Source: Aeromonas rivipollensis (GTDB taxonomy: Bacteria > Pseudomonadota > Gammaproteobacteria > Enterobacterales > Aeromonadaceae). From it: DNA of 64,000 nt. The notes below the pieces were generated by a model. It was not told the DNA's origin, ran no database searches, and saw only the letters and a program-made list of their open reading frames with translations. The DNA lies in NCBI RefSeq assembly GCF_037811135.1, contig NZ_CP149130.1, positions 1,546,501-1,610,500 on the forward strand, in the 5' to 3' direction. Position numbers and translations under genes: made by a program. Below are positions 34,265-42,100 of the stretch, in pieces; position 1 is the stretch's first letter, and each line of letters starts with the position of its first letter.

Positions 34265-35243
34265 AATAACGCTGCTCGAAGCGATCAATCTGGCGCTGCA
34301 TCACGAGATGGAGCACGACCCAGACGTAGTGGTGCTGGGTGAGGATGTGGGGGTCAACGGCGGGGTGTTTCGCGCCACCGTGGGGCTGCGCGACAAGTTC
34401 GGGTTCAAGCGGGTGATAGACACGCCGCTGGCGGAGGGGCTGATCGCCGGGGTGGCGGTCGGCATGGCGACCCAGGGGCTTAAACCCGTGGCCGAGTTCC
34501 AGTTCCAGGGCTTCATCTTCCCCGGCATGGAGCAGATCATCTGCCAGGCGGCGCGGATGCGAAACCGCACCCGTGGCCGGCTCTCCTGTCCCATCGTCTA
34601 CCGCTCCCCCTATGGCGCCGGCATCCATTCGCCCGAGCACCACAGCGAGAGCGTCGAAGCCCTGTTTGCCCATATCCCGGGTCTGAGAGTGGTCATCCCC
34701 TCCAGCCCAAGACGGGCATATGGCCTGCTGCTCTCGGCCATTCGCGACCCGGATCCGGTGATGTTCTTCGAGCCGGATCGCATCTACCGCTCCATGAAGT
34801 CGGATGTGGTGGATGACGGCGTCGGCCTGCCGCTGGATGTCTGCTTCACCCTGAGGCCCGGACGGGATCTCACCGTGGTCGCCTGGGGGGCCTGCATCCA
34901 GGAGGTGATGCGGGCCGCCGCCCTGCTGGCGGAGCAGGACATCCAGTGCGAGGTGCTGGATCTCGCCACCATCAAGCCGCTGGACATGGAGAGCATCCTG
35001 GCCTCGGTGCGCAAGACCGGCCGCCTGCTGGTGGTGCACGAGGCCTGTGGCAGTTTCGGGGTCGGTGCCGAAATCGTGGCGCGGGTCACCGAGGAGGCGT
35101 TGACCTCCCTCAAGGCGCCGCCAAAGCGCCTCACCGGGGTGGATGCCGCCGTCCCCTACTACCGCAACGAGGAGTATTACCTCATCACCGAGCAGGATAT
35201 CGCGGATGCGGCTCACCAGCTGATGGAGAACAAGTGGCTATGA
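34257..35243 (+). CDS. 2-oxo acid dehydrogenase E1 component, β subunit
   Basis: Partner of the E1α protein (328 residues). The conserved N-terminal half has LGEDVGVNGGVFRAT, DTPLAEGLIAGVAVGMA and EFQFQGFIFPGMEQI, with the ThDP-binding glutamate in the first. The C-terminal transketolase-like domain includes VAWGACIQEVMRAA and EVLDLATIKPLD. It starts inside the end of the micro-ORF and ends in ATGA, shared with a second micro-ORF. Substrate class is unresolved, as for E1α. Confidence 0.9.
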   Translation: MSEITLLEAINLALHHEMEHDPDVVVLGEDVGVNGGVFRATVGLRDKFGFKRVIDTPLAEGLIAGVAVGMATQGLKPVAEFQFQGFIFPGMEQIICQAARMRNRTRGRLSCPIVYRSPYGAGIHSPEHHSESVEALFAHIPGLRVVIPSSPRRAYGLLLSAIRDPDPVMFFEPDRIYRSMKSDVVDDGVGLPLDVCFTLRPGRDLTVVAWGACIQEVMRAAALLAEQDIQCEVLDLATIKPLDMESILASVRKTGRLLVVHEACGSFGVGAEIVARVTEEALTSLKAPPKRLTGVDAAVPYYRNEEYYLITEQDIADAAHQLMENKWL

Positions 35244-35341
35244 CGTTTCTCAACGGTTGGCGCCCAGGCGCCCGAGCAAGGAAGAGCTATGAAGTCGGTC
35301 AACCTTTGGTGATGTTCCCGCGGATGGAGAACTGGTCATGA
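35240..35341 (+). CDS. 33-codon micro-ORF coupling E1β and E2 genes
   Basis: A short frame beginning MTFLNGWRPGARARKSYEVG and ending MENWS. Its ATG overlaps the E1β stop (ATGA) and its TGA overlaps the E2 start (ATGA), so a ribosome could proceed through all three. Inside it, a second ATG (35289) with its own AAGGAAG site would encode MKSVNLW, reminiscent of the usual E2 N-terminus MKxxxLPDLGEG. This may be a remnant of a duplicated E2 start, paralleling the first micro-ORF. I recognise no domain. Confidence 0.45.
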   Translation: MTFLNGWRPGARARKSYEVGQPLVMFPRMENWS

Positions 35342-36438
35342 AATTTTTCAAATTACCGGATCTGGGCGAAGGCTTGGCCGAGGCCGAGATAGTCGAATGG
35401 AAGGTCAATGCCGGCGATACCGTGAGTGTCGATCAGGTGCTGCTGTCGGTGGAAACCGCCAAGGCGCTGGTGGATGTGCCCTCGCCGGTGGCGGGGGTGA
35501 TCGCCAGGCTGTGCGGCCAGGAGGGAGACATACTCCACATCGGCGCTCCCCTGGTGGAGTTTGAGGGGGGAGAGGATGACGGCACCGTGGTGGGCAAGGT
35601 CAGCGCCCATCAACAGCACATCGAGGATCACTTCGTGGTGGGTGCCATGGCACCCGGTGGCGCCCTGGTGCAGGCCATGCCGGCGGTGCGTCTGCTGGCG
35701 CAAAAACTGGGGCTGGACATCGACAGGCTCAAGGGTACTGGCAGCGCCGGCATGGTGACCGAGCAGGACGTGCAGAGCGCCTTCGAAGCGTTGCAGAGCA
35801 GCGGCAACGAGTTCCTCAAGGGCTCGCGCCGGGCCATGGCCAAGGCGATGGAACACTCCCACCAGACGGTGGTGCCGGTCAGCATCACCGACGAGGTGGA
35901 CCTGCGTCACTGGCGGGCAGACGAAGACGTGACGGTACGCCTCATCAAGGCCATCGGGGTGGCGTGTCGTGCCGAGCCCTCCATGAATGCCTGGTTTGAC
36001 GGGGATACCCTGTCCAGGCGTCTGTTCAGGGAAGTCAACGTGGCCATTGCCGTCGACTCCAAACACGGGCTCTATGTGCCGGTGATGGAGAATGTGGCCG
36101 AGCGGGAGAGGGTGGACATTCGGCACGGGCTGGATCGGATGATCGACGATGTGAAGGCACGCGCCGTGCCGCGGGAGATGCTGCAGGGGGCGACCATCAC
36201 CCTCACCAACTTTGGCGCCATTGCAGGCCGCTATGCCAGTCCTATCGTCACGCCACCCCAGGTGGCCATCATAGGGGCGGGCAAGCTGTTCGAAAAAGTG
36301 GTCTTCATCCATGGGGAGGCGCGGCCGGTCCGGGCACTGCCCTTGTCGATGACATTTGACCACCGCGCCTGTACCGGTGGGGAGGCGGCGCGCTTCCTCA
36401 AAGCCTTGGTTCAGGCACTGGAAGCGGCGGATGCGTAA
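35338..36438 (+). CDS. Dihydrolipoamide acyltransferase (E2)
   Basis: Core acyltransferase of the complex, 366 residues. One lipoyl domain (about 1-78) has the lipoylated lysine in SVETAKALVDV. A peripheral-subunit-binding segment follows (AVRLLAQKLGLDIDRLKGTGSAGMVTEQDV, about 118-147), then the catalytic domain from about 155. The active-site block reads TFDHRACTGGEAARF: the His is present, but the usual Asp of DHRxxDG is replaced by Thr, a variant I recall in other bacterial E2 proteins. No E3 (dihydrolipoamide dehydrogenase) gene follows, so a shared E3 must be used. Confidence 0.9.
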   Translation: MKFFKLPDLGEGLAEAEIVEWKVNAGDTVSVDQVLLSVETAKALVDVPSPVAGVIARLCGQEGDILHIGAPLVEFEGGEDDGTVVGKVSAHQQHIEDHFVVGAMAPGGALVQAMPAVRLLAQKLGLDIDRLKGTGSAGMVTEQDVQSAFEALQSSGNEFLKGSRRAMAKAMEHSHQTVVPVSITDEVDLRHWRADEDVTVRLIKAIGVACRAEPSMNAWFDGDTLSRRLFREVNVAIAVDSKHGLYVPVMENVAERERVDIRHGLDRMIDDVKARAVPREMLQGATITLTNFGAIAGRYASPIVTPPQVAIIGAGKLFEKVVFIHGEARPVRALPLSMTFDHRACTGGEAARFLKALVQALEAADA

Positions 36439-36442
36439 GTGA

Positions 36443-36474
36443 TTGCACCCTGCCCCCGGCGGGGTGCAAATTTG
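36443..36474 (+). terminator. Hairpin after E2 gene, probable terminator
   Basis: TTGCACCC and GGGTGCAA form an 8-bp stem around a GC-rich 11-base loop directly after the E2 stop; the following ATTTGG is a poor U-tract. Confidence 0.55.
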
Positions 36475-36475
36475 G

Positions 36476-36503
36476 TTGCGTAATCGACAAAGGCACGTAT
36501 AAT
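36476..36503 (+). promoter_or_regulatory. Promoter of the cold-shock gene
   Basis: TTGCGT (36476-36481) and a perfect TATAAT (36498-36503) with a 16-base spacer. Transcription from about 36510 would give an untranslated leader near 130 bases, as in cspA-type genes whose leader refolds on temperature change. The leader includes a 14-codon frame (36531-36575). Confidence 0.6.
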
Positions 36504-36643
36504 CTAAACCAGCTTGAAAGGGCGTTAGTTATGTCAATGAATATGATGTTTTGCATCTTTTCCTGTTGTTCATAAGTTAATCCCGTTTTTGAGCTTTACC
36601 CGCTGAAAAGCATAAGTAATTATTTTGAATACAGGTTAAAGAT

Positions 36644-36853
36644 ATGTCTAACATGATCACCGGTACCGTTAAGTTTTTCAACGAAACCAAAGGTTTTGGC
36701 TTCATCCAGCAAGAAAACGGCCCGGACGTTTTCGTTCACTTCAGCGCTATCAGCGGTAACGGTTTCCGTACCCTGGCTGAAGGTCAGCGCGTACAGTTCT
36801 CCGTGACCCAAGGTCAGAAAGGCCCGCAGGCTGAGAACGTAACTGCTCTGTAA
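36644..36853 (+). CDS. CspA-family cold-shock protein
   Basis: Single cold-shock domain of 69 residues binding single-stranded nucleic acid. RNP1 is KGFGFI (16-21) and RNP2 VFVHF (29-33), with the aromatic surface intact. ATG 36644 or ATG 36653 could start translation; the site AGGTTAAAG is modest. A long leader and a strong terminator mark a monocistronic, probably cold- or growth-regulated gene. Confidence 0.93.
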   Translation: MSNMITGTVKFFNETKGFGFIQQENGPDVFVHFSAISGNGFRTLAEGQRVQFSVTQGQKGPQAENVTAL

Positions 36854-36870
36854 TTCTTACAGAATTTAAG

Positions 36871-36909
36871 AAAGCCGTGGTACCTCTGGTGCCACGGCTT
36901 TTTGTTTTA
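36871..36909 (+). terminator. Rho-independent terminator after the cold-shock gene
   Basis: AAAGCCGTGG and CCACGGCTTT pair around a 10-base loop and run into TTTTGTTTT. Confidence 0.88.
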
Positions 36910-36936
36910 TGGCATATTCATAAACCACCTGTGCCA

Positions 36937-37245
36937 ATGACCATCATCATGCTCTCATCACTCTTGTTGACCGTGGCGCTTGCCAATGCTTCCGTGCCGG
37001 ATCCCGCGGCCAGAGAGGCCGTGACAGTGTGCCAGCAATTCGTGCAGGTCCGTTTGGGCAAGGAAGGGCAGCCCGAGGAGATCAAGGCGCAGCCTGTCCC
37101 GAAGCGGGCGGGGGAGTGGCTGATCGATGGCAAGGTAAAAGGACCCGAAGGTCCTTTGTTGTTTGCTTGTCTGTTGCGGCAGGGAAAGCGCTGGGAATTG
37201 CTCAACTTCTCGCTCTGGGCGCCGCAGGAACTCAATTCGGCTTGA
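36937..37245 (+). CDS. Small exported protein of unknown function
   Basis: About 102 residues from ATG 36937 (or 98 from 36949). An N-terminal hydrophobic signal (MLSSLLLTVALANA) with a cleavage-like ANA/SVP site suggests periplasmic location. The mature part has two cysteines that could pair and no motif I can name. It ends 14 bases inside the opposite-strand neighbour. The original ATG at 36877 lies in the terminator and is unlikely. Confidence 0.55.
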   Translation: MTIIMLSSLLLTVALANASVPDPAAREAVTVCQQFVQVRLGKEGQPEEIKAQPVPKRAGEWLIDGKVKGPEGPLLFACLLRQGKRWELLNFSLWAPQELNSA

Positions 37246-37480
37246 GTGCCACCAGCAGGTGTTGGAGATGCTCCAGCATGGTCATGCCGAAGGGGGTCAG
37301 ATAGCCGCCATCGACGGCACTGATCATGCCTTGTTGATGCAGGCGTTGCGCCGCGAGGCACAACTCTTCAGACATGTCGCTGCGTAACTTGATCCCCAGA
37401 CTCATGTTCGCCGGATCAAAGCATGCCAGTATTTTCAGCTCATTCACAAAATCGTCAGAAACCTGGTCGATCCCACTCAT
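37232..37480 (-). CDS. TIGR02647-type small protein
   Basis: An 82-residue protein that matches, from memory, the TIGR02647 family of short winged-helix-like proteins. Those share the pattern ELKILACF, AAQRLHQQGMI and DGGYLTPFGMTMLEHLQHLL. A DNA-binding role has been suggested for the family but is unproven. It overlaps the preceding gene tail to tail. Confidence 0.75.
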   Translation of the reverse strand: MSGIDQVSDDFVNELKILACFDPANMSLGIKLRSDMSEELCLAAQRLHQQGMISAVDGGYLTPFGMTMLEHLQHLLVALKPN

Positions 37481-37728
37481 GGATGCACTCCTTACGCTAA
37501 AGATGTATGCAAACTAGCATTCCCGGTTTGACTTTAGTGGGCGCTGGCTCAAAGTATTGGGCTTTCTCGGGGCCGGCAGTACCCGAACGCTGTTTTTTTG
37601 GCCGAAATCATCACGCCACGGCTGACCGGACGAGCAGAGTCCGCGTGCCGGTAAACATGGTAGAATGCTCTCTCTTTTGTCCCCCTGGCCAGGTATGAAC
37701 CCAGGTCTTCCAGCTCAAGGCGCGTCTC

Positions 37729-38286
37729 ATGATCACTGTCACTCTGGTATCTCTGCTGCACACCCTAGGTCCCCGTTTTCCTGTTTATGCTCCGTCCTTG
37801 TTGCTCCCCTTGCTCGATGAGCATCAGGGGGATATCTGGCTGCCATCCATCAAGGGGGCTGATGTCGCCGCCCTGCGCCAGCATGCCAAGGGGAGCGAGG
37901 CGCAAAGTCTGGCATCTCTGGCTGCGGGATGGTGTGATTTTGGGACCGGCGGCGAGGGCGAGACGCCCGAGCTGGACGCGCTGGCGAGTTACGACGAAGA
38001 GATGTTGGACAACCTGTTGATGTACTGGCACAGCCCTGCCAAGATCAACAGCCCGATCACCGATAACCTGTTCGAGCTGCGCCGCGAGGTGGTCGATGAA
38101 GCCCATGGCACCAAGCTGGCGGCTGCCTGGCAGCAACAACAACAGGTGCGCTTCGAGCAGATCATGCACGGAGTGCAGGCCGGGCGGGATCAGCTCTGCT
38201 TCGTCGAGGTGGAGTCCGCCTACTGGCTGCGTCAGCGTTTCTGCGAGACGGCGGAGATCACCCTGGTGACCCCGGCGCTGGGCTGA
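37729..38286 (+). CDS. Conserved hypothetical protein, 185 residues
   Basis: Soluble, with no signal peptide or membrane segment. Features visible are an N-terminal hydrophobic helix (TVTLVSLLHTLG), an acidic middle and FVEVESAYWLRQRF near the C-terminus. I do not recognise the family with confidence. Codon use matches the chromosome. The start at 37729 has AAGG eight bases upstream; there is no other good in-frame start. Confidence 0.65.
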   Translation: MITVTLVSLLHTLGPRFPVYAPSLLLPLLDEHQGDIWLPSIKGADVAALRQHAKGSEAQSLASLAAGWCDFGTGGEGETPELDALASYDEEMLDNLLMYWHSPAKINSPITDNLFELRREVVDEAHGTKLAAAWQQQQQVRFEQIMHGVQAGRDQLCFVEVESAYWLRQRFCETAEITLVTPALG

Positions 38287-38380
38287 GATAGCCGAAACAG
38301 GAGTGACTGAGTACTCTTGCTGGACAAGGCGCCAGCAAGATGTGAACATGTCGCCCTTTATTGAATGAGAGACTTGACCA

Positions 38381-38773
38381 ATGAGCTATGAACTTAGCGA
38401 CACCGAGCGCAATGCCGCGCTGCAACTGAACGCCGACTACCGCTTTGATCACTTCATCAGCAAGCTGGTCGAGCACGAAGAGCTGTTTGTTCTGACCGAC
38501 GAGCACGGCGTCATGATGCTGACCACCGAAGACGAAGACTGCATCCCGGTCTGGCCGCATCCGGAATACGCCAAGGCGTGGGCCGAAGGCGAGTGGGCAG
38601 ATTGCAAGCCGCAGTCCATCACCCTCAAGGTGTGGCTGGATCGCTGGGTCGACGGCATGGAGCAGGACGAGCTCTGCGTGGCCGTGTTCCCGACCCCGGA
38701 GCAGGAAGGCATAGTGCTGGATCCGGCCGACGTGGCCGATGCCATCGCGCAAAAGCAGGCCAAGCGCGGCTAA
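38381..38773 (+). CDS. DUF2750 family protein
   Basis: A 130-residue acidic cytosolic protein with the DUF2750 pattern: YRFDHFISKLVEHEELFVL, then PVWPHPEYAKAWA and VAVFPTPEQEGIVLDP. Function unknown in all members I know. It lies 94 bases after the preceding gene, in the same direction, and is followed by a bidirectional terminator. Confidence 0.85.
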   Translation: MSYELSDTERNAALQLNADYRFDHFISKLVEHEELFVLTDEHGVMMLTTEDEDCIPVWPHPEYAKAWAEGEWADCKPQSITLKVWLDRWVDGMEQDELCVAVFPTPEQEGIVLDPADVADAIAQKQAKRG

Positions 38774-38799
38774 GTCCCGCCCAGGTGCTGCTGCCACAA

Positions 38800-38829
38800 A
38801 AAAGACCCCGCCACAGTGCGGGGTCTTTT
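38800..38829. terminator. Bidirectional terminator
   Basis: AAAAGACCCCGC and GCGGGGTCTTTT form a 12-bp stem around CACAGT with A-rich and T-rich flanks. It serves the convergent DUF2750 and peptide-binding genes. Confidence 0.88.
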
Positions 38830-38859
38830 GTTTGTGTCGAGCTAGAGCGTGGAGAGGGC

Positions 38860-40710
38860 TCAGGGCTTTTGATAGCGGGTGTCGATCAGGGTGACGGGAG
38901 GGAAGGTCTTGCCCTGCTTGATGGCGGCTTTCGTCTCCGCTTTCAGCTCCTCGTCAATCCAGAGCAGGCCGCCGAAGCTGTAGCCCGAGTTGGCGCCATC
39001 CAGGGGCCAGTAGAGCAGATCGCTCTGGGGCGTCGCCGGGATCTTGGGCAATTTCACCCAGCGCCAGGCGCCTGCCCGGGTATAGGGGACCTGATAGGCG
39101 GGGACAAAACTGGCCAGCTCATAGAGCCGCTGCTGGATCTGCCGTGAGAGTTCTGCCTTCTTGCCGAAGTCGAAGGCCTTGTCGTATTGCTCCACCAGGG
39201 CCGAGATGGCGTCGTCATCGAGGTTCATGATGTTATTGGTCTGGGGCTTGTTGGCGTTGACCTTGTGGAAGTGCTCCCAGTAGGCGGGATAGCGGCCACT
39301 GCTCCAGGCCATCCAGGCGCTCTGATGTTTCTTCTCCAGCATGGATTTGAAGCCAGCGGAGGCATCCATCAGGTTCAGCTCCAGATTGAGACCCGCCTTC
39401 TTCGCCTCTTCCCGCAGCAGGGTCAGGCGCTGGGCATGCTCCGCCGTGGTGTAGGTGATGCTGAGGGAGAGGGGCTGGCCCTTGTCGTTTTGCAAGATGC
39501 CATCCGGCCCCGTCTTGGTGAAGCCCGCCTTGGCGAAGTAGTCCCGTGCGAGCCTGGGATCGAAGGGGCGTGCCTTGATGTCGGTGTTGGTGAAGGCCCC
39601 CTGGCCCGAACCGTAGCTGTTGAGGCGCTGGTAGTCTCCCCGCAGCAGGGTGGCGATCATCTTGTCGAGGGCGAGGGCGTACTGGATGCCGAGCCTCACA
39701 TTGAGATCCTTGAGCAGCGGGTCGGCGGTGTTGAGGTAAAGCCCCATGGGGGACTGCGGGGTCTGATTGTAGAACCAGAGTCGTTCGATATAGCCCTTCT
39801 CGAATTCGGCTGTCTTGCTCTTGTCGTGCCACCAATTGGGCATCACCAGCGGGAAGGTGTCGAGATCGCCGCGCAGGAAGTGCTGCCAGGCGATGTTCTG
39901 ATCCCTGAGCACCTTGATCTCTACCCGGTCCGGGTTGAAGCGGTGCTGGAAGTAGCGCTCTCCGTCACCCCACCAATCCTTGACCCGGTTGAAGGTGACT
40001 GACTTGCCCTTCTTCAGCTCGCCAATCTGGTAGGCACCGGTGACCGGCATCACTTTCCAGTTGTACTCCTTGACCCAGTTGGCCGTGAGCTTGATGGCAT
40101 GGCTCGGTTCCGGGCTGAACGGCAGGGATTCCAGCAAATCCTCCCGGCTCTTCTCGGTGCCGCTGGTGATGGCGAGGGTGTGATCGTCGAACCTGGTCAC
40201 CTCGCTTATCTGGGTGCTGTAGTAGTTGTTGTACCAGGGATCGTTGATCTCCTTGCTGCGCATCATCTTGAGGGTAAAGAGCCAGTCATCGGCGGTGACG
40301 GGCTGGCCGTCCGACCAGCGGGCCTTGGGATTGAGGCGAAAATAGAGGGTCTTGTGATCGGCACCGAAGGCCCAGGCGCTGGCCAGCATGGGCATTGGAT
40401 TGCCGGTCACCGGATGGGTGGCGAGCAGGGGCAGATTGGTTTCACGGACGTAACCGGCGAAGCTACCGTTGGAGTCGGGCCCGTACTTGCGCAAGGTGAG
40501 CGGGAAGCTCGACATGAAGTCACGGAAGGTACCGCCCCGTTTGGCCTTTGGATCCGCATAGACGGGGTCTGTGTCGTTGCTCTCCCACTTGAGATCCGCC
40601 GGCAGGGTGGCGCTCCAGCCGAAGGCGCTCCAGCAGAGGGGGATCATCATGGCCGCGACTCGCATGACACGCGGCAAAGTGGGGATGACCGGGGGTGAAC
40701 TGTGCAGCAT
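38860..40710 (-). CDS. YejA-like periplasmic peptide-binding protein
   Basis: Extracellular solute-binding protein family 5, 616 residues. A signal peptide (about 1-33, ending WSA) precedes the YejA-like start of the mature protein (DPVYADPKAKRGGTFRDFM). The family hallmark RLNPKARWSDGQPVTADDW follows, with YALALDKM and DPRLARDYF later. YejA proteins bind oligopeptides for an ABC importer, but no permease or ATPase gene lies beside it, so it is an orphan. The start at 40710 has AGGAGAGCAAGGA upstream. Confidence 0.85.
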   Translation of the reverse strand: MLHSSPPVIPTLPRVMRVAAMMIPLCWSAFGWSATLPADLKWESNDTDPVYADPKAKRGGTFRDFMSSFPLTLRKYGPDSNGSFAGYVRETNLPLLATHPVTGNPMPMLASAWAFGADHKTLYFRLNPKARWSDGQPVTADDWLFTLKMMRSKEINDPWYNNYYSTQISEVTRFDDHTLAITSGTEKSREDLLESLPFSPEPSHAIKLTANWVKEYNWKVMPVTGAYQIGELKKGKSVTFNRVKDWWGDGERYFQHRFNPDRVEIKVLRDQNIAWQHFLRGDLDTFPLVMPNWWHDKSKTAEFEKGYIERLWFYNQTPQSPMGLYLNTADPLLKDLNVRLGIQYALALDKMIATLLRGDYQRLNSYGSGQGAFTNTDIKARPFDPRLARDYFAKAGFTKTGPDGILQNDKGQPLSLSITYTTAEHAQRLTLLREEAKKAGLNLELNLMDASAGFKSMLEKKHQSAWMAWSSGRYPAYWEHFHKVNANKPQTNNIMNLDDDAISALVEQYDKAFDFGKKAELSRQIQQRLYELASFVPAYQVPYTRAGAWRWVKLPKIPATPQSDLLYWPLDGANSGYSFGGLLWIDEELKAETKAAIKQGKTFPPVTLIDTRYQKP

Positions 40711-40802
40711 GTCCTTGCTCTCCTGATGGTTGGCGTCCTGCCGGGGTCAAGCGGTGAGGCCCGTGAGGGCCTGTCTCATCATGGGAAGTTTCCCCATCAA
40801 GG

Positions 40803-41696
40803 TCAATGTTCGGCTTGTGTCTTGAACAGCCTCATTTTTCCGCCCAGCAGATGGACCACAAAGCCGAGCAGCACCAGGCCCGAGCCCAGCCACTGCAGGG
40901 TCGTGGGGTGCTCTTCGAGCAGCAGGGCGGCCGCCACCATGCCGACGCAGGGCACCAGCAGGGAGAGTGGTGCCACCTGGGCTACCGGATAGCGCATCAG
41001 CAACCGCCCCCAGAGGCCGTAGCCAAGCCAGGTGGCGACCAGCGACAGATAGAGTACGCACAAGAGCCCCTGCCAGCTGAAGTTGAGCAGGCTGGTGACA
41101 ATGACATCGGGCCCCTCGAACAGCCAGGAGAGCGCGAAGAAGGGCAGTATGGGCACCAGGCCGCCCCAGGCGATGAGGCTGGGTAATGAGGTCTGATAAC
41201 GCAGCCCAATCTGGCGATTGATGACGTTGCCAAGGCCCCAGCAGGCGGCGGCGCACAGGGTCAGCACGAAGCCGAGCAGGGTCAGGTTGCCTTCGCCATG
41301 GGTGGCGATGAGATAGAGGCCGGCCCCCGCCAGCGGCAGCGCCACCCAGTGGTGGGGCTGCCAGCGCTCTCCCAGCCAGATCATGGCGAACAGCAGGGTG
41401 AACACCACCTGGGATTGCAGCACCAGGGAGGCCATGCCCGCCGGCATGCCGAACTTCATGGCGCAGAACAGGAAGGCAAACTGCCCCAGGCTGATGGCAC
41501 CGCCATAGGCCAGCAGCCAGCGCCAGGGCATGGCGGGCCTGGGCACCAGCAAGATGGCGGGGAAGACAACGCCGACGAAGCGCAGCGCCCCCAGCAGCAG
41601 CGGCGGTATGCCCTCCAGCCCCCATTTGATCGCCACGAAGTTGAGTCCCCAGCAGAGAATGACCAGGGCGGCCAGACACTTGTCCTTGGCTTGCAT
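40803..41696 (-). CDS. eamA: EamA-type metabolite exporter
   Basis: Drug/metabolite transporter with ten predicted helices (two EamA repeats), 297 residues from ATG 41696. It aligns closely by eye with E. coli EamA, the O-acetylserine/cysteine exporter: CWGLNFVAIKWGLEGIPP, AFLFCAMKFGMPAGMASLVL, GYGLWGRLLMRYPVAQVAPL. Longer starts up to 41786 add residues foreign to the family. It lies 92 bases downstream of the YejA-like gene's start, on the same strand. Confidence 0.85.
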   Translation of the reverse strand: MQAKDKCLAALVILCWGLNFVAIKWGLEGIPPLLLGALRFVGVVFPAILLVPRPAMPWRWLLAYGGAISLGQFAFLFCAMKFGMPAGMASLVLQSQVVFTLLFAMIWLGERWQPHHWVALPLAGAGLYLIATHGEGNLTLLGFVLTLCAAACWGLGNVINRQIGLRYQTSLPSLIAWGGLVPILPFFALSWLFEGPDVIVTSLLNFSWQGLLCVLYLSLVATWLGYGLWGRLLMRYPVAQVAPLSLLVPCVGMVAAALLLEEHPTTLQWLGSGLVLLGFVVHLLGGKMRLFKTQAEH

Positions 41697-41911
41697 ACAG
41701 CGTCCTTGTGTGAGAAACAGGGCCATGAGATGGCGCCGGAAGGAAACGAGCATACCCTCGATGGGGTGGTCGACGTCAAGCCGCAAGCGGGGTGGCGTGC
41801 GATCGCGCCGGGTAGTTCGGGAGGAGAGGGCGGCGTGTCGGGGGAGGACTAAGCTAGTAGGAGAGCGCCCGATGTGACGGGCGAGTTTCTATGGCTGACT
41901 GGAGGTGTACC

Positions 41912-42100
41912 ATGAGCGACCATACCCTGCTGCCCCATGGTGAGGATCTGCGCCGCGCCGTACGCTGGCTCAGCGAACACCATGAACACGACATCCGGGC
42001 CATCGAAGAGGCCTGCGTCCGCTTCGATCTCTCCCCGCTGGATGAGGAGTTCCTCCTCCGCTATTGCCGCGAGCAAGCACCGGAGTCCCGGTCTCGCTAG
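41912..42100 (+). CDS. Small acidic-basic protein of unknown function
   Basis: A 62-residue protein from ATG 41912 with a strong GGAGGTG site six bases upstream. It is His- and Glu-rich (LSEHHEHDIRAIEEA) and predicted helical, with no recognised domain. Its 3' end overlaps the HD-GYP gene by four bases tail to tail. The good ribosome site supports expression. Confidence 0.6.
   Translation: MSDHTLLPHGEDLRRAVRWLSEHHEHDIRAIEEACVRFDLSPLDEEFLLRYCREQAPESRSR

Noticed and set aside
37507..37761. Two short frames (plus 37507-37698, minus 37549-37761)
   Set aside because: No ribosome site or motif, mutually overlapping, and they would overlap the start of the 37729 gene.
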